DNA from: Teredinibacter sp. KSP-S5-2
Lineage (GTDB): Bacteria > Pseudomonadota > Gammaproteobacteria > Pseudomonadales > Cellvibrionaceae
Assembly (NCBI RefSeq): GCF_032773895.1
Contig: NZ_CP120416.1
Location: 3,439,001 to 3,503,000 of the forward strand
Length of the DNA: 64,000 nt
Direction of reading: 5' to 3'
The notes under the pieces are model-generated. The model was not told the origin of the DNA and ran no database searches. It saw nothing but the letters and a program-made list of their open reading frames with translations. Numbering within the stretch: the stretch's first letter is position 1; each line of letters starts with the position of its first letter. This document shows, piece by piece, positions 27,020-37,500 of this stretch. A program made the position numbers and the translations under genes.

Positions 27020-29140
27020 TTAATTACACGCACCAATCACCTTCCAAACCGCCCAGGCACTGGAATTATCCGCAGGGTTGGCACCTTGCGTCCACCACTT
27101 AGCCTCGTACTCAGTTCCTAAATGCTGTACTCGATCACCCGTCAAATACACCGCGCTTGCATTCCATACATTCACACCTGTGCAAGTACTTCCGCCAGAA
27201 CTACTTGACGAAGAACTGCTGGATGAACTAGAAGACGAAGAACTGCTCGAAGAGCTTGAACTCGACGAACTGGAACTTGAAGAACTGGATGAACTACTGG
27301 AAGACGAACCACTACACACACCCTCATATGTCCACGCCGTATCCCAATACAAACCTTTTCCTGGCTCGTAAGCCCAACCAGCACTGGAAGAACACCAGCC
27401 GCTAACGTCACAACGGTATTGATTACCAAGGTTTTGCACAAGCTGCCCAGTACTATAACTCGTTCCTGCAGAATATTGTGGCGCATTACACTGACCACCA
27501 CTGGAACTGGAAGAGCTGCTTGAACTACTTGAAGAACTGCTGGAACTTGAGCTGCTCGATGAACTTGAGGATGACGAACTCGAAGAAGAACTCGACGAGG
27601 AACCACCACCACTTATCGAACCTTGAATCGCGTAATAACCTACTGACGAGTAGTTAGAAAAACCGCGACTTGGCGTCCCTTCGGCACCCCCTTTAATTTC
27701 CAGCGTGTAATTGCCCGCAGGTAAACTCTGATTAAAGGATGCAGAACGGTTGACGCTTCTATTTGATTCGGCCACAACGGTGCCCGAACTGTTTTTAATA
27801 TAGGCATGTACATCCAACATCGCACCGCCCATATGTTCGGTTCGATCAATGGTTAAATTCACGTTACCGCCAGAAGAACCAATAGAAAAACTAAAACTGT
27901 CGGAATCGGTGTTACGTCCAATTTGTCCGCCATTATTTGTTGCGCTTACCGTACCATTTGCACCAATAATTAATGGCGTCGTGCCAGGAATATCGTCTGC
28001 TTTAAATGGAATGAAACCACTTAATATTCTGAAATCATCTTCAGTGTTAGACGCGCTGGTGTATTCCCCTTTGCTCCACTGAAATAAACCCTGATTCCAA
28101 CTGGTTCCCGGCCAATAGTTACCCATAATCGGTGCCCATTGAAATTCCGAAAAACCGCTGTGATATTCACCGTAGGGTGGCCCACCATCATGGCGTAAGT
28201 GGAGCAAATGACCAAACTCATGAGAAGCAGTTAACCCCTGCCCGTAAGCTGTGCTTTCTTTATAAAGCGTACAAAAGGTGGATGTACCGAAAGCAAAGGC
28301 ACAGGATGAACGACCGGTTTGACGGTACATCGCACCACCGCCACGTTTACTGGGCGCTGCACGGTTATACACATCCTGGCTGGTGGTCACGTTAACATCG
28401 AACATGGAAAAACTGGCCGCAACAATTTGCCATGTAGTCCAGATAAACTCTTTCGACACATCATACGGCTCACCATTGCTCATAATGCGTGTGGTATCCA
28501 ACCAAATAACATATTGCGAACCTGGACGGCTTTCCAACTGTCCGACATGCTGCCCGGAATAGCTGCCAATATGTGGCGCGGCACCACTCGCTTCAGGTAA
28601 TAGGCTACGAGTATTTTCTTCGATAAAAGAATGATCATGACCACTGATATTACACACCGGGTGAACATCGGTAACGGCAATTTCTTCCACAACCAAATTG
28701 CCATTCTCCGTTGTGTATTCGTAAGCTTTATCCTGATCCCTGAGAATCACCCATCCGTACAAATGCTCACTGTTGCCCTGCAATATAAATTCTGAACTTT
28801 CGGCACCTTGCACCAAACCATTGATAGAGAGTGTGCCATCGCCTTCAATGGACAGATTTTTTGTCACGACCGGTATGGTATTCCCCACAGTATCAGTGAA
28901 TGAGAGTTGCGTTTGATCCCTGCTGGTTCTATCCAGACTGCGCGCAGTATTACGCTGGATTTGATCCTGAGTCGTCTGGTTAAGCCCAATATTTTCCAGG
29001 AATTCTGTTGGTGTACCTAAGACCAATGTGTGCTGCTCAGATGAGTGACTCGGCGTACTCATGATAAAGCACACGGAAAGTACACTACTGCCTAATAGTG
29101 CTTTCAATTTCTTATTAAATAACTGCCTTCTTTTTTTCAT
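27020..29140 (-). CDS. Secreted zinc metalloprotease with poly-Ser linkers and carbohydrate-binding-like modules
   Basis: 706 residues. Order: long signal (SSVLSVCFIMSTPSHSSEQ), propeptide-like region, a metzincin-type catalytic site HEFGHLLHLRHDG (about 310-322) with a later Met-turn candidate APIMGNYW, a PPC-like beta domain (about 405-520, DSDSFSFSIGSSGGNVNLTI), then poly-Ser linkers (one about 45 and one about 45 residues) each followed by a Cys/Trp-rich module: CNAPQYSAGTSYSTGQLVQN and, at the C-terminus, VWNASAVYLTGDRVQHLG with the CBM5/12 pattern. The design of poly-Ser linkers between modules is a mark of Saccharophagus/Teredinibacter-type secreted enzymes. Position 8 of HExxHxxGxxH is His instead of Gly. 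It probably acts on proteins of chitin- or cellulose-associated matrices. Confidence 0.85.
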   Translation of the reverse strand: MKKRRQLFNKKLKALLGSSVLSVCFIMSTPSHSSEQHTLVLGTPTEFLENIGLNQTTQDQIQRNTARSLDRTSRDQTQLSFTDTVGNTIPVVTKNLSIEGDGTLSINGLVQGAESSEFILQGNSEHLYGWVILRDQDKAYEYTTENGNLVVEEIAVTDVHPVCNISGHDHSFIEENTRSLLPEASGAAPHIGSYSGQHVGQLESRPGSQYVIWLDTTRIMSNGEPYDVSKEFIWTTWQIVAASFSMFDVNVTTSQDVYNRAAPSKRGGGAMYRQTGRSSCAFAFGTSTFCTLYKESTAYGQGLTASHEFGHLLHLRHDGGPPYGEYHSGFSEFQWAPIMGNYWPGTSWNQGLFQWSKGEYTSASNTEDDFRILSGFIPFKADDIPGTTPLIIGANGTVSATNNGGQIGRNTDSDSFSFSIGSSGGNVNLTIDRTEHMGGAMLDVHAYIKNSSGTVVAESNRSVNRSASFNQSLPAGNYTLEIKGGAEGTPSRGFSNYSSVGYYAIQGSISGGGSSSSSSSSSSSSSSSSSSSSSSSSSSSSSSSSSSGGQCNAPQYSAGTSYSTGQLVQNLGNQYRCDVSGWCSSSAGWAYEPGKGLYWDTAWTYEGVCSGSSSSSSSSSSSSSSSSSSSSSSSSSSSSSSSSSSSSSGGSTCTGVNVWNASAVYLTGDRVQHLGTEYEAKWWTQGANPADNSSAWAVWKVIGACN

Positions 29141-29429
29141 TTTTATCTACCTTTTAAGTAGTTTCTATGGCGTAGAACATTCATATTTATTCAGTCTGAA
29201 ATGACCTTGACGTAAATGCATAAGTTCTGTGACCACTGCATCTACAGGTGTGCTTATTTAAGACGGTTCAGCAAGACACTCCCTCATATAGATAAGGCAA
29301 GTAAGACAATTGATTGACACGGCCCATAGAACCCACCATGTTTTCTGGCTAGAGTACTTGAATATAAATTGAAATCTGAATTCTCCACACTGAACACAAA
29401 CAGAACGGTCTTACCAACGGGGTACCAAA

Positions 29430-29900
29430 ATGAACAGAGGTCCGCTATTTCTATTTCTTTTAATTACGTTGTTAACATCCTGCTCAAAGCCCAATATCAA
29501 TCAAAATCAGGCATTTATTCAAGCGCTGACGACTCACATCGAAGCGATACAAACCGCCAATTTTGACCAACTGGCTTCTACGCTACCAACAGACGAAAAA
29601 CTCCACTGGGTAAAAACAGATGGGGAACGCGTACAGGAACTGAATGATTTTCTCGACCCGCATAAAGAATGGTTTGCCAACTACCCTATTGATATGACGT
29701 ATAAGATTGTGCACTGGGAGGCAGGAGAAAAGTTAGGTTACGCAGGTGTACACATGATCTACAAGAGCATAGATGAAAAAGGCGTTGCTCACTCTGACTT
29801 GGTTGAAGTGAGTTACGTTCTGAAAAAATTCGACACTGATTGGAAAGTAGTATTGGATCATGCTACGGCGGTTAAAAAGCCGGTTTCCGATAATTCTTAG
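29430..29900 (+). CDS. Putative lipoprotein, NTF2/SnoaL-like
   Basis: 156 residues. Lipoprotein signal MNRGPLFLFLLITLLTSC (lipobox LTSC). The mature part looks like a small alpha+beta cone fold: helix FIQALTTHIEAIQTANFDQL, then strands with WVKTDGERV, MTYKIVHWEAGEK and VVLDHATAV; such NTF2-like domains bind small ligands or act as subunits. Encoded by a stand-alone gene divergent from the metalloprotease gene. Function unknown. Confidence 0.65.
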   Translation: MNRGPLFLFLLITLLTSCSKPNINQNQAFIQALTTHIEAIQTANFDQLASTLPTDEKLHWVKTDGERVQELNDFLDPHKEWFANYPIDMTYKIVHWEAGEKLGYAGVHMIYKSIDEKGVAHSDLVEVSYVLKKFDTDWKVVLDHATAVKKPVSDNS

Positions 29901-29925
29901 CCTACACAAAGCTGAACAAAAGTAG

Positions 29926-29958
29926 ATAACCCGCCTATGAAATTCATAAACGGGTTAT
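29926..29958. terminator. Shared terminator hairpin between convergent genes
   Basis: ataacccg / cgggttat (8 bp) with a further inner pairing (tatgaa / ttcata). The T-run is short on both strands, so efficiency is uncertain. It lies between the lipoprotein gene (+) and the gene at 29974 (-). Confidence 0.5.
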
Positions 29959-29973
29959 AAAAATACCTAGCGA

Positions 29974-30414
29974 CTATACGCAACCTGTTGCGGTACATTG
30001 CCAGGGAGGGCCGTAGCTCGGATTCGAACAGGAAAGACCCGGTGTTGGCGCATTGGGGTAACTGCTCTGCCATAAACTGTATGCAGACTGCTGAGCTTCG
30101 TATTGAGTACCGCCGTATCCAACAACAGAATGAACTGTACAGCTACCGCCACTACTGGAACCACCACTGCTTACTGTGCCATAGGCAGTACACTGCCAGG
30201 GTGGGCCGTAAGATGGCCTATGGCAATTCCCCACTGCAATACCTGTCACACCAGGGTAGTTAGACGTTAGCGCACTAACTGCCGCCATTTCTGCTTCAGC
30301 TTGTGTACCACCGTAACCGTTTGCAGAGACACTTGTAGCATGGGACAGAGCCGTCATTATCATCAAAAATAAACCGATAACAATTTGGGATTTCCCCATA
30401 AATTGTATTTTCAT
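29974..30414 (-). CDS. Secreted protein of two tandem GYGGT/YGPPWQC repeats
   Basis: 146 residues; signal region MGKSQIVIGLFLMIMTALSHA (start at residue 1 or at the second Met, residue 6). The mature part is two copies of a roughly 50-residue unit: NGYGGTQAEAEMAA ... CHRPSYGPPWQCTAYG and VGYGGTQYEAQQSA ... CSNPSYGPPWQCTATG, separated by a Ser/Gly linker. Each unit has a conserved Cys pair and a helix before a YP turn. I do not recognise the family. Likely secreted, disulfide-bonded and perhaps a binding module. Confidence 0.7.
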   Translation of the reverse strand: MKIQFMGKSQIVIGLFLMIMTALSHATSVSANGYGGTQAEAEMAAVSALTSNYPGVTGIAVGNCHRPSYGPPWQCTAYGTVSSGGSSSGGSCTVHSVVGYGGTQYEAQQSAYSLWQSSYPNAPTPGLSCSNPSYGPPWQCTATGCV

Positions 30415-30865
30415 AATAATATCTTCCGTTAATTATTAGTTTTTTATGAATGAGTTAAAAAGCCACACTTCTAACTCAAGCTCTCAAACACATTCGGCTC
30501 GATACTATTAAAACAATATTTATCAAACAACAATGAAAGAAATACAGAGAGAGTTATTTATTGCTTTGGCGGAGAATTCTTTTTGAGGTCACATAAAATT
30601 AAATTACGATGCAACCCGCCAATATTTTTGCGCATGCATTGCACGATAAATCAGTAGAAATCTGGCATTTATTATTCATCAATCCCCTAAACAACATACA
30701 CTTATTCTTAATTTTTAATACTCGCCATCGTTTGTTTAAAACTTTTGTTTCAACCAAACAAAAAATTATCACTTAGAATATATTGGTCAATTCATTTAAA
30801 AAATGAATACCATTCAATAAAAACTGAAAATAATTTAAAAAATTTCAAATTTTTGATGCGTGCTT
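30415..30865. other. AT-rich intergenic region
   Basis: About 450 bases of strongly AT-rich sequence between two minus-strand genes. No ORF with coding character, no hairpin terminator and no RNA gene is seen. It probably contains the promoter of the two-repeat protein gene. Confidence 0.5.
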
Positions 30866-31465
30866 TTATAGTTTTTGCGCAATCAAATACGTATGCATTT
30901 CCGGATATTGGTCGTATTCCAGATGTCGACAAACACACCCCTGCGCCATGATGACATTAAGAAAGCCGGACACACCTAAGGTTGCGTAATACATCTCCGG
31001 CCCCATTGTGCTATCGAGGTGATCACTCTCACGATCAACACCACCGAAAGAAAATATTAACACTCCCTTAGGATTCAACGCCGCAAGAAGTTTTTTTATC
31101 ACCGCTTCTTGCTCGGCAAGCGGAACATGCCAGATGCTGTCCCAGGCCGAAATAAAATCGTATTTTTGGGGAAGGTGCCATTGGCAGATATCCTGCTGAT
31201 AAAAAGTAATGCCAGGATGCTTTTGCTTGGCCAAGCCCAGCATTTCCTGAGAGACATCGACGCCTTCGGGTGTAAATCCGTTGTTCAATAACAGATCGAT
31301 AAAACGCCCGGTACAACCACACCCGACATCCAACGCCATACCTCTCTGGTCGCAAAAAGCGATGGCCCGCTCATGCTGAATGACCCCATTTTCCCGGTTA
31401 AACCCTTCGCTCTCCCACAGATGAGTAATCCGGTCGTAAGCTTTACCAATATCTTCCGGTTTCAC
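30866..31465 (-). CDS. SAM-dependent class I methyltransferase
   Basis: 199 residues. Motif I ALDVGCGCTGRFIDLLL (residues about 40-56), acidic end of beta2 in GVDVSQEML, motif II/III DICQWHLPQKYDFISAWDSI and later LNPKGVLIFSFGG are typical of the UbiE/TehB-type class I fold. A small-molecule substrate is likely, but nothing indicates which. It is a single gene, divergent from the CNNM/CorC-type gene by 137 bp. Confidence 0.85.
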   Translation of the reverse strand: MKPEDIGKAYDRITHLWESEGFNRENGVIQHERAIAFCDQRGMALDVGCGCTGRFIDLLLNNGFTPEGVDVSQEMLGLAKQKHPGITFYQQDICQWHLPQKYDFISAWDSIWHVPLAEQEAVIKKLLAALNPKGVLIFSFGGVDRESDHLDSTMGPEMYYATLGVSGFLNVIMAQGCVCRHLEYDQYPEMHTYLIAQKL

Positions 31466-31602
31466 ATATCCTCCTAACGGTATATCGAGTATGACATGGT
31501 GCTCTATTTGCCCATCATTTCATCTTCAATTCGGTATCTCAGGATTTCCCGTAGCAACAATGGTATATTCCTTACTAACATGTTGGAAGGAAGTACGCTT
31601 TA

Positions 31603-32664
31603 ATGACTTTGTTAATTGCCTACCTGGTTATCGCTATTGGCATTTCGTTTTTATGTTCAATTTTGGAAGCTGTATTGCTCTCAGTCACCCCCAGTTTCGC
31701 CGAGACATTACAGTCAGACCGCCCCAGACAAGGCGCTAAGCTACACAAAGTCAAATCCCGGCTAGATGAATCCCTGTCCAGCATTCTAATTCTGAACACT
31801 TTTGCTCATACCATGGGCGCAGCTGGCGTAGGCTCCCAAGCCGTGCAAGTATTTGGTGTGCAATGGGAAACCGCCATAGCCGTACTTCTCACGCTGGCTA
31901 TTTTATATTTCTCCGAAATTATCCCCAAAACGCTGGGTGCAACTTTCTGGCGCCAACTCGCCGTACCTGCGGCTTACACCATCTCCTGGCTGGTTAAGTT
32001 CACCTACCCATTAGTCTGGTTGTCGACACGTTTAACCAAGCTATTTGGCAAAAACCAGGAAAGTGAAATTACTCGGGAAGAGATTATCGCCCTCGCCTCC
32101 CTTGGCCATAAAGATGGCAATTTGTTTTCCCAGGAAAACCGCTATCTACATAACCTGCTTAGTATGCGTGAGGTACAGACGGAGCAAATACTTACTCCAA
32201 GATCAGTGGTACATATGCTCAGCGCTGAACTCACAGTCACTCAGGCCCTGGATGACCCCAAAACACCCCATTTCACCCGGATCCCCGTTTACGGTAAAGA
32301 CATCGATGATATCCAGGGGAAGATTATTCGGGCCGACCTGTATCAAGCCGAACGCTCAGGTCATGGCGACGCATCGATCATGGACTATATCCAGCCACTT
32401 GATCGTGTATCGGAAAAGCTCCCTGTTCAACACTTGCTCGATATGTTGATCAAAAATAAAGCGCATATCTGTCTGGTTGAAGACGAATTCGGCCAAACTT
32501 CGGGCGTAGTTACACTGGAGGACGCTATTGAAACCATGCTGGGTAGAGAGATAGTCGATGAAAGTGACACCGTAGAGGATATGCAGGTTCTGGCTCGAAC
32601 CCGCTATAGGCAGCGCCTTAGAGAAGAGAAAACTAAAGCCGAAGAGAATAAGCGCAATAAATAA
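31603..32664 (+). CDS. CNNM/CorC-family membrane protein with CBS domains
   Basis: 353 residues. An N-terminal DUF21 membrane domain (about 1-170, four helices; motif FSEIIPKTLGATFW in place), then a CBS pair (about 190-320: EVQTEQILTPRSVVHMLSAE and DEFGQTSGVVTLEDAIETML) and a charged tail without the CorC_HlyC transporter-associated domain. CNNM/CorC proteins are Na+-driven Mg2+ exporters or Mg2+ homeostasis proteins. GGAAG lies nine bases before the ATG. Confidence 0.88.
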   Translation: MTLLIAYLVIAIGISFLCSILEAVLLSVTPSFAETLQSDRPRQGAKLHKVKSRLDESLSSILILNTFAHTMGAAGVGSQAVQVFGVQWETAIAVLLTLAILYFSEIIPKTLGATFWRQLAVPAAYTISWLVKFTYPLVWLSTRLTKLFGKNQESEITREEIIALASLGHKDGNLFSQENRYLHNLLSMREVQTEQILTPRSVVHMLSAELTVTQALDDPKTPHFTRIPVYGKDIDDIQGKIIRADLYQAERSGHGDASIMDYIQPLDRVSEKLPVQHLLDMLIKNKAHICLVEDEFGQTSGVVTLEDAIETMLGREIVDESDTVEDMQVLARTRYRQRLREEKTKAEENKRNK

Positions 32665-32680
32665 TCATTGTCTTTTTCAG

Positions 32681-34573
32681 CTAAAACTTAAAGGATACTT
32701 CACCATAAAATTTTGCCTCTGGAGTCTGATTCTGCAGTTTCTTCACATCGTCCTGCATCACTTTAGAGGCAAGAAAATTGGCTCCAAATCGTTTGTGGTT
32801 CAATTTTAGCCCAATCCCGATATTACTTATTTTTCCTTCTATCATCTCATCACCATTATTGACCGGGTGAATTTGTCCATATGCACCATCCACGAACATG
32901 TATGGCTGAACCACATGACTTATCTTTTCTCCCAACACACTGAAACCGCCAAATTCGGGAAAACCAAAAACCCAATCTACACCCAGGAAGATAGCATCAT
33001 CTGCTTGCAAACCGTTCACCTCAAACCCTCTAGCCCGATTAGGCCCGGTCAGGCTCATCTGATTTATATTGGTTAAAGCGGTTCCGGCATATTGTCCTGA
33101 GCTTTTCACTAACAACCTTGTTTCCTTTTGGGTAAAAGGAAACCTCATAAACGCAAGCATAGTAAAATCATAGGTTACGAATTCGGCAGTATCTTCCCGG
33201 AAGCCATATAAACCACCAAGTTCCGTAGATTCACTATGGTGTATTGCCACATTTCCGACATACAGTTGTCGCCGAGCTTCATTGAGTAAATCAAAATTAT
33301 AAATTAGAGAGGTTTTTTTAACTTTTTCATTGGTTTCACTAGCAACTGTATTGAGTTCAGTATCTATTTCTGAATATTTTAGCTGCAGGAAATAATTTTT
33401 AACCCTCAATCTTTTCAATTGATAACCCAGGCTTATGTCTTTTACTTCAGATTCACCAGTAAAAATTGGTTCGCCTTCTTTTCGAACATCCCGGGAAACA
33501 AAGTCGTTATTCGAATAACCGACACTGGTTCTGAGTCTGGGCAACCCCCAAAATGAGTTGTAGCGAAAAGCACCATAATCACTTTTCTCAGGCTCATAGG
33601 TTTTCAGCAATGCCAAATATATTTCATCCCCCCAGCCTAAGGGGTTATAAAAATAGGTATCCAGATATAACCGGTTCTTGCTAGTGCTCTCTGAACCGTG
33701 ATTATCAAACCTTACATTACCAGCGAACCACTCTTCCTCTTTAGCCGTTAACCTTAGCTTGGTATCCCCGACCTGATCCCCTGGAGAGAGTAAACTATGC
33801 GCAGAGACACCCGGAATATCATTTACCAAATACAAAGCCTCTTCCAGCCTCTGATTAGTAACCGGTTGATTAATATGAGGAGCAAAAGCCCTTACAATTA
33901 ACTTTTCGGAAACACGCTTTTTATTTACTACTTCCACTTGCCCCAGTTCACCAAGTAACAAGGTTAAAGTAACGACACCATCCCTTACTTTTTGCTCTGG
34001 AATAAAAGCTTTAGCCAGAATAAAGCCTTTTTCTCGGTAGAAACGCGTGATGACGTCGGCGACGTTTTCCACCATGCCAAGAGTAACACCCCGACTACGT
34101 CTTTGATCCCGAACGAGAAAAATCAAACGCTGAACATCAACAGGTTCTACGTGGCTATCTTTCGTTTCAGATTCAATTTGAGCAAGAAGGTCCGCGATTT
34201 CGCTGATTTCTTTTTCCGTATATCCCCACTTCCCTAACTCACTCTCTTTCATTAAATCAAAGCGAATAGATTCCACTCGTTTAATTAAGGCCTCACGAGT
34301 AATACCTAGCTCAGGAAACTCGACAACACCTTGAATTCGGAACTCTTTAATATTTAGCCTAGGGCCTTCAGTCGGATCAGGGTTGCGCTCACGAACAGGA
34401 GGAATATCCATATCCAATAGCATAGATTCGCGTTCATACTCAGGTACTTCTGTTGTATCTGGCATTGTTAGAAAACCCTGCGCGTGACAAATAAAACTGA
34501 TGCCGCATATGGCAGCAAAAATACAACGCAACGCCGTTTTAACAATCGTACTACACATATTTTTATTCTTCAT
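32681..34573 (-). CDS. Two-partner secretion transporter TpsB (FhaC/ShlB family)
   Basis: About 630 residues from the ATG at 34573, which starts a signal peptide (KTALRCIFAAICGISFICHA); the longer frame lies in the tpsA 3' end. Two periplasmic POTRA domains follow (about 75-270: IKEFRIQGVVEFPELGITRE, GFILAKAFIPEQKVRDGVV), then a 16-strand beta-barrel ending in GEVSFKF, an outer-membrane aromatic C-terminus. It exports TpsA across the outer membrane. It overlaps the end of tpsA by 11 bp, so expression is coupled. The gene order tpsA-tpsB is common. Confidence 0.9.
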   Translation of the reverse strand: MKNKNMCSTIVKTALRCIFAAICGISFICHAQGFLTMPDTTEVPEYERESMLLDMDIPPVRERNPDPTEGPRLNIKEFRIQGVVEFPELGITREALIKRVESIRFDLMKESELGKWGYTEKEISEIADLLAQIESETKDSHVEPVDVQRLIFLVRDQRRSRGVTLGMVENVADVITRFYREKGFILAKAFIPEQKVRDGVVTLTLLLGELGQVEVVNKKRVSEKLIVRAFAPHINQPVTNQRLEEALYLVNDIPGVSAHSLLSPGDQVGDTKLRLTAKEEEWFAGNVRFDNHGSESTSKNRLYLDTYFYNPLGWGDEIYLALLKTYEPEKSDYGAFRYNSFWGLPRLRTSVGYSNNDFVSRDVRKEGEPIFTGESEVKDISLGYQLKRLRVKNYFLQLKYSEIDTELNTVASETNEKVKKTSLIYNFDLLNEARRQLYVGNVAIHHSESTELGGLYGFREDTAEFVTYDFTMLAFMRFPFTQKETRLLVKSSGQYAGTALTNINQMSLTGPNRARGFEVNGLQADDAIFLGVDWVFGFPEFGGFSVLGEKISHVVQPYMFVDGAYGQIHPVNNGDEMIEGKISNIGIGLKLNHKRFGANFLASKVMQDDVKKLQNQTPEAKFYGEVSFKF

Positions 34574-37500
34574 CGTTATGCCATCGCTTACGCAACTCAT
34601 CCTCATCTTCTTCATAGAGTTGATCCTTCGGTAAACGAATAGAAATATCTTCGTAGGCATAGTTGTATATGTTGGTAAAGACAGCCGGATCAACCTCACC
34701 AACAGTTTCTAGCCCCACTAACAGGTCGACCAAACTGCCCACAATTGAGGGATTGTTCAAATCGCTGTCCGTAGAAAAACCCTTATCTGGTGCGCGACTA
34801 AAACCCCAGGCAGGAACAATACCCGGTCCACTAATATGTAATGAAGTTCTGGCAAAAACCACAATCGGTCTGGAGTCGATACCAAAGCCATCGCTCGTTG
34901 AGACTCGAATTACATCGCCAATGATTTCAGGTCGTTTGATATGAATTCGCGCGGGAGTTGCTGCCAAAAAGCCATCAAGAACATCCAACGTCATGGAACT
35001 CACATTGTAATTCCCATCAAACACACCTCCGGCCGCAGGCGTGCCACTAAGGGACACGTCATAATCACTTTGTGCCTGATTAGTTAGGAAAACATTCCCC
35101 AGGGTATTGGTAAAACGAATATCCCCGTTGGTGATAAGCGCTTCAATATTGGTTGTTCTTTGGTTGGAAAGATCAATACTTCCTGATCGATTCACAATAT
35201 CCAGAATCCCTGAAGAGGTGTCTAGTTTATCGGTTATGCTCCCAATTCCAGAGTCAGACCGGATGTATAAACTATTCGACACAAGATTTAATGCGGCCCC
35301 ATTATTATCCAATACCATTCCATCGCTGCTAATAGCAATGCGTTCAGCGGCCTCAATAGCTGCTACCTGAAAATCCTCTTTAACGTCAATGCCCACATCG
35401 GAATGGCTCGTAATGGAAGCAGATTCGCCCATAATAATTGCACCACCAGAAGAGAGAGACACTTCATTAAACGTTAAACTGCCATTAATATCTTGCTGCC
35501 CGGATGAATGTATATTGCCCTCAGCCTGGTTAGCCAACACAAGCCCATCAATACTGACTGAACCGGCACTGAGATCAAACACATTCCCCTCACTTCGCAC
35601 AACACCATCCTGCCCAACAGAAAAAACACCCTGGGTTACTTCAAACCTGGCTTCTCCTGTCACATCGACAGTGCTATTAAGTTGAATATCTCCGCCCCTG
35701 GATTCAACCGTTAAATTGTTTGCACGCACTCGTCCTGCAAGATGTTCGATTTGATTTGCACGAATAGAAATATCAGCACCGTTCGTTGAGTTAGCCAGGA
35801 TATCCGATGATATTTGAACGCGCCCAGAGCCTCCATCAAGCTTTGCCTCAGTTCCGGAATCTCCGCCTTCAAGCACAACACCGGCCAAAATATTAATCCC
35901 TTGCGCATTTAATGAGATAGTATTTTCTGCTGTCACTCTTCCCTGGATAATCATCTGACTTTCACCTGAGACAAACGAGGCAGTTGAAGACAAATTTATT
36001 GAATTGGCTCGAGTACTATTCACATATAATCGATTATTGGTAATCACATTAAACGCTTGAGCAATGTTGCCTCCAATACTTAACTCGCCACCATCGTCAT
36101 CCGATAAGGTTAATGTACCTGCACTATTAACTTGAACACTATTAAAACTATTACCCTGGTTATTGAACTGTACTTGAGCGGAAGGATCGCTATTCACGAT
36201 CATATTTCCAGATACAACAATCGCCCCATTTGATACAACATTTGAGAGGGAATTCAAGGTGAAGTTTTGTACATTAACATCACTTAACTCCGTCAGCCCA
36301 TTATTCAAGGAAAGCAAACCCGTCGAGAAAAAAGAAAGTGGACCGGTTAGCGCATTCGCGCTATTCGTTAATGAAATATTCCCATTACTTGCTAACCGAA
36401 TAGGGTTAGATGAAATTAATATTTGATCACTGGCAATATTTGCGCCCGATTCTATATCGAGCAAGCCCGTAACCAAATTTAATTCAAGGATATTTAGACC
36501 AACATTTCCAGCTTGCTCGATAAATAAAGGGTGATCAATGGACGATAATGATAAATTAGGTGTATTGATCCGAAATCGATTGGATACGGACCCGTCATGA
36601 ATTACACCATTTAAACTTAACACACCACCAGCACCAAGCTGATAGTTTGCAGTATTAACTGCCAAGTTACTGATTGAAAGATTTTCAGCAAGATATAATG
36701 AATCCTGCATATTCAGAACGTCTCCCAATTGCCCATTCACCTCAAGGCTTCGCGCTGCACGAACCGAGATAGGCGTTCTGTCCTGCATATGTACAAAAAA
36801 GCCACTTGGTGTAGCCGCTTCCCTGGAAATTGAAAGCGTATTCACCTCTGTTTCAATAGAGTGCTTGGGATAATTAAACCGGAAAAGGTTGGTATCTAAA
36901 TAACTCTCAACGCGGCCAATATCAGAAAAATTCACTTGATAGTTCTGGACTAAATTATCCGCATAGCCCAGTATCGACAAGTATCCGCCATCCGCACTTA
37001 CTTGGTAGATTAGATCTAATCGATTACTTGAATCACCGCCAAACAACATTAGCTGTGCGGTAGCATCACCACCATTAAAATTCAAACGGCCATTTCGACC
37101 GCTTGCCATGTGCAAATTCAACAAATCACCGCCACCACCAGACTCGACACCTCCAGTAAGGTCACCCATCTCTGTCACAGTAAATTCGTCGTAGACTCCA
37201 CCGGTTTGAATAGTACTAAAACGTTCAAAATAGGTTGTAGCAATTTGCAATCCATCGGCGCTCATTTGATTCAAACCATCGATAGTCCAGGATGTCCTTA
37301 CATCACCGGATGTAACCGTTGCCTGATCATTACCAATGAATTTTTCTATAGAGTGGAAGGGAAGTGGTTGAGAAAAATCAATATTGGCCACCGACAAGCG
37401 ACTAAGGTCTACCACATCTTCTGCTCCAGAGATTGAAGATGCATCAGTAAAATCACCATAAACCGTTACATTTTCAATACCTTCAACCTCATAGATAAAT

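Noticed and set aside
27078-27371. Plus-strand ORF of acidic Leu/Glu repeats (97 codons)
   Set aside because: It is the antisense of the poly-Ser linker of the metalloprotease; serine codons read backwards give Glu/Leu/Asp runs. No ribosome binding site.
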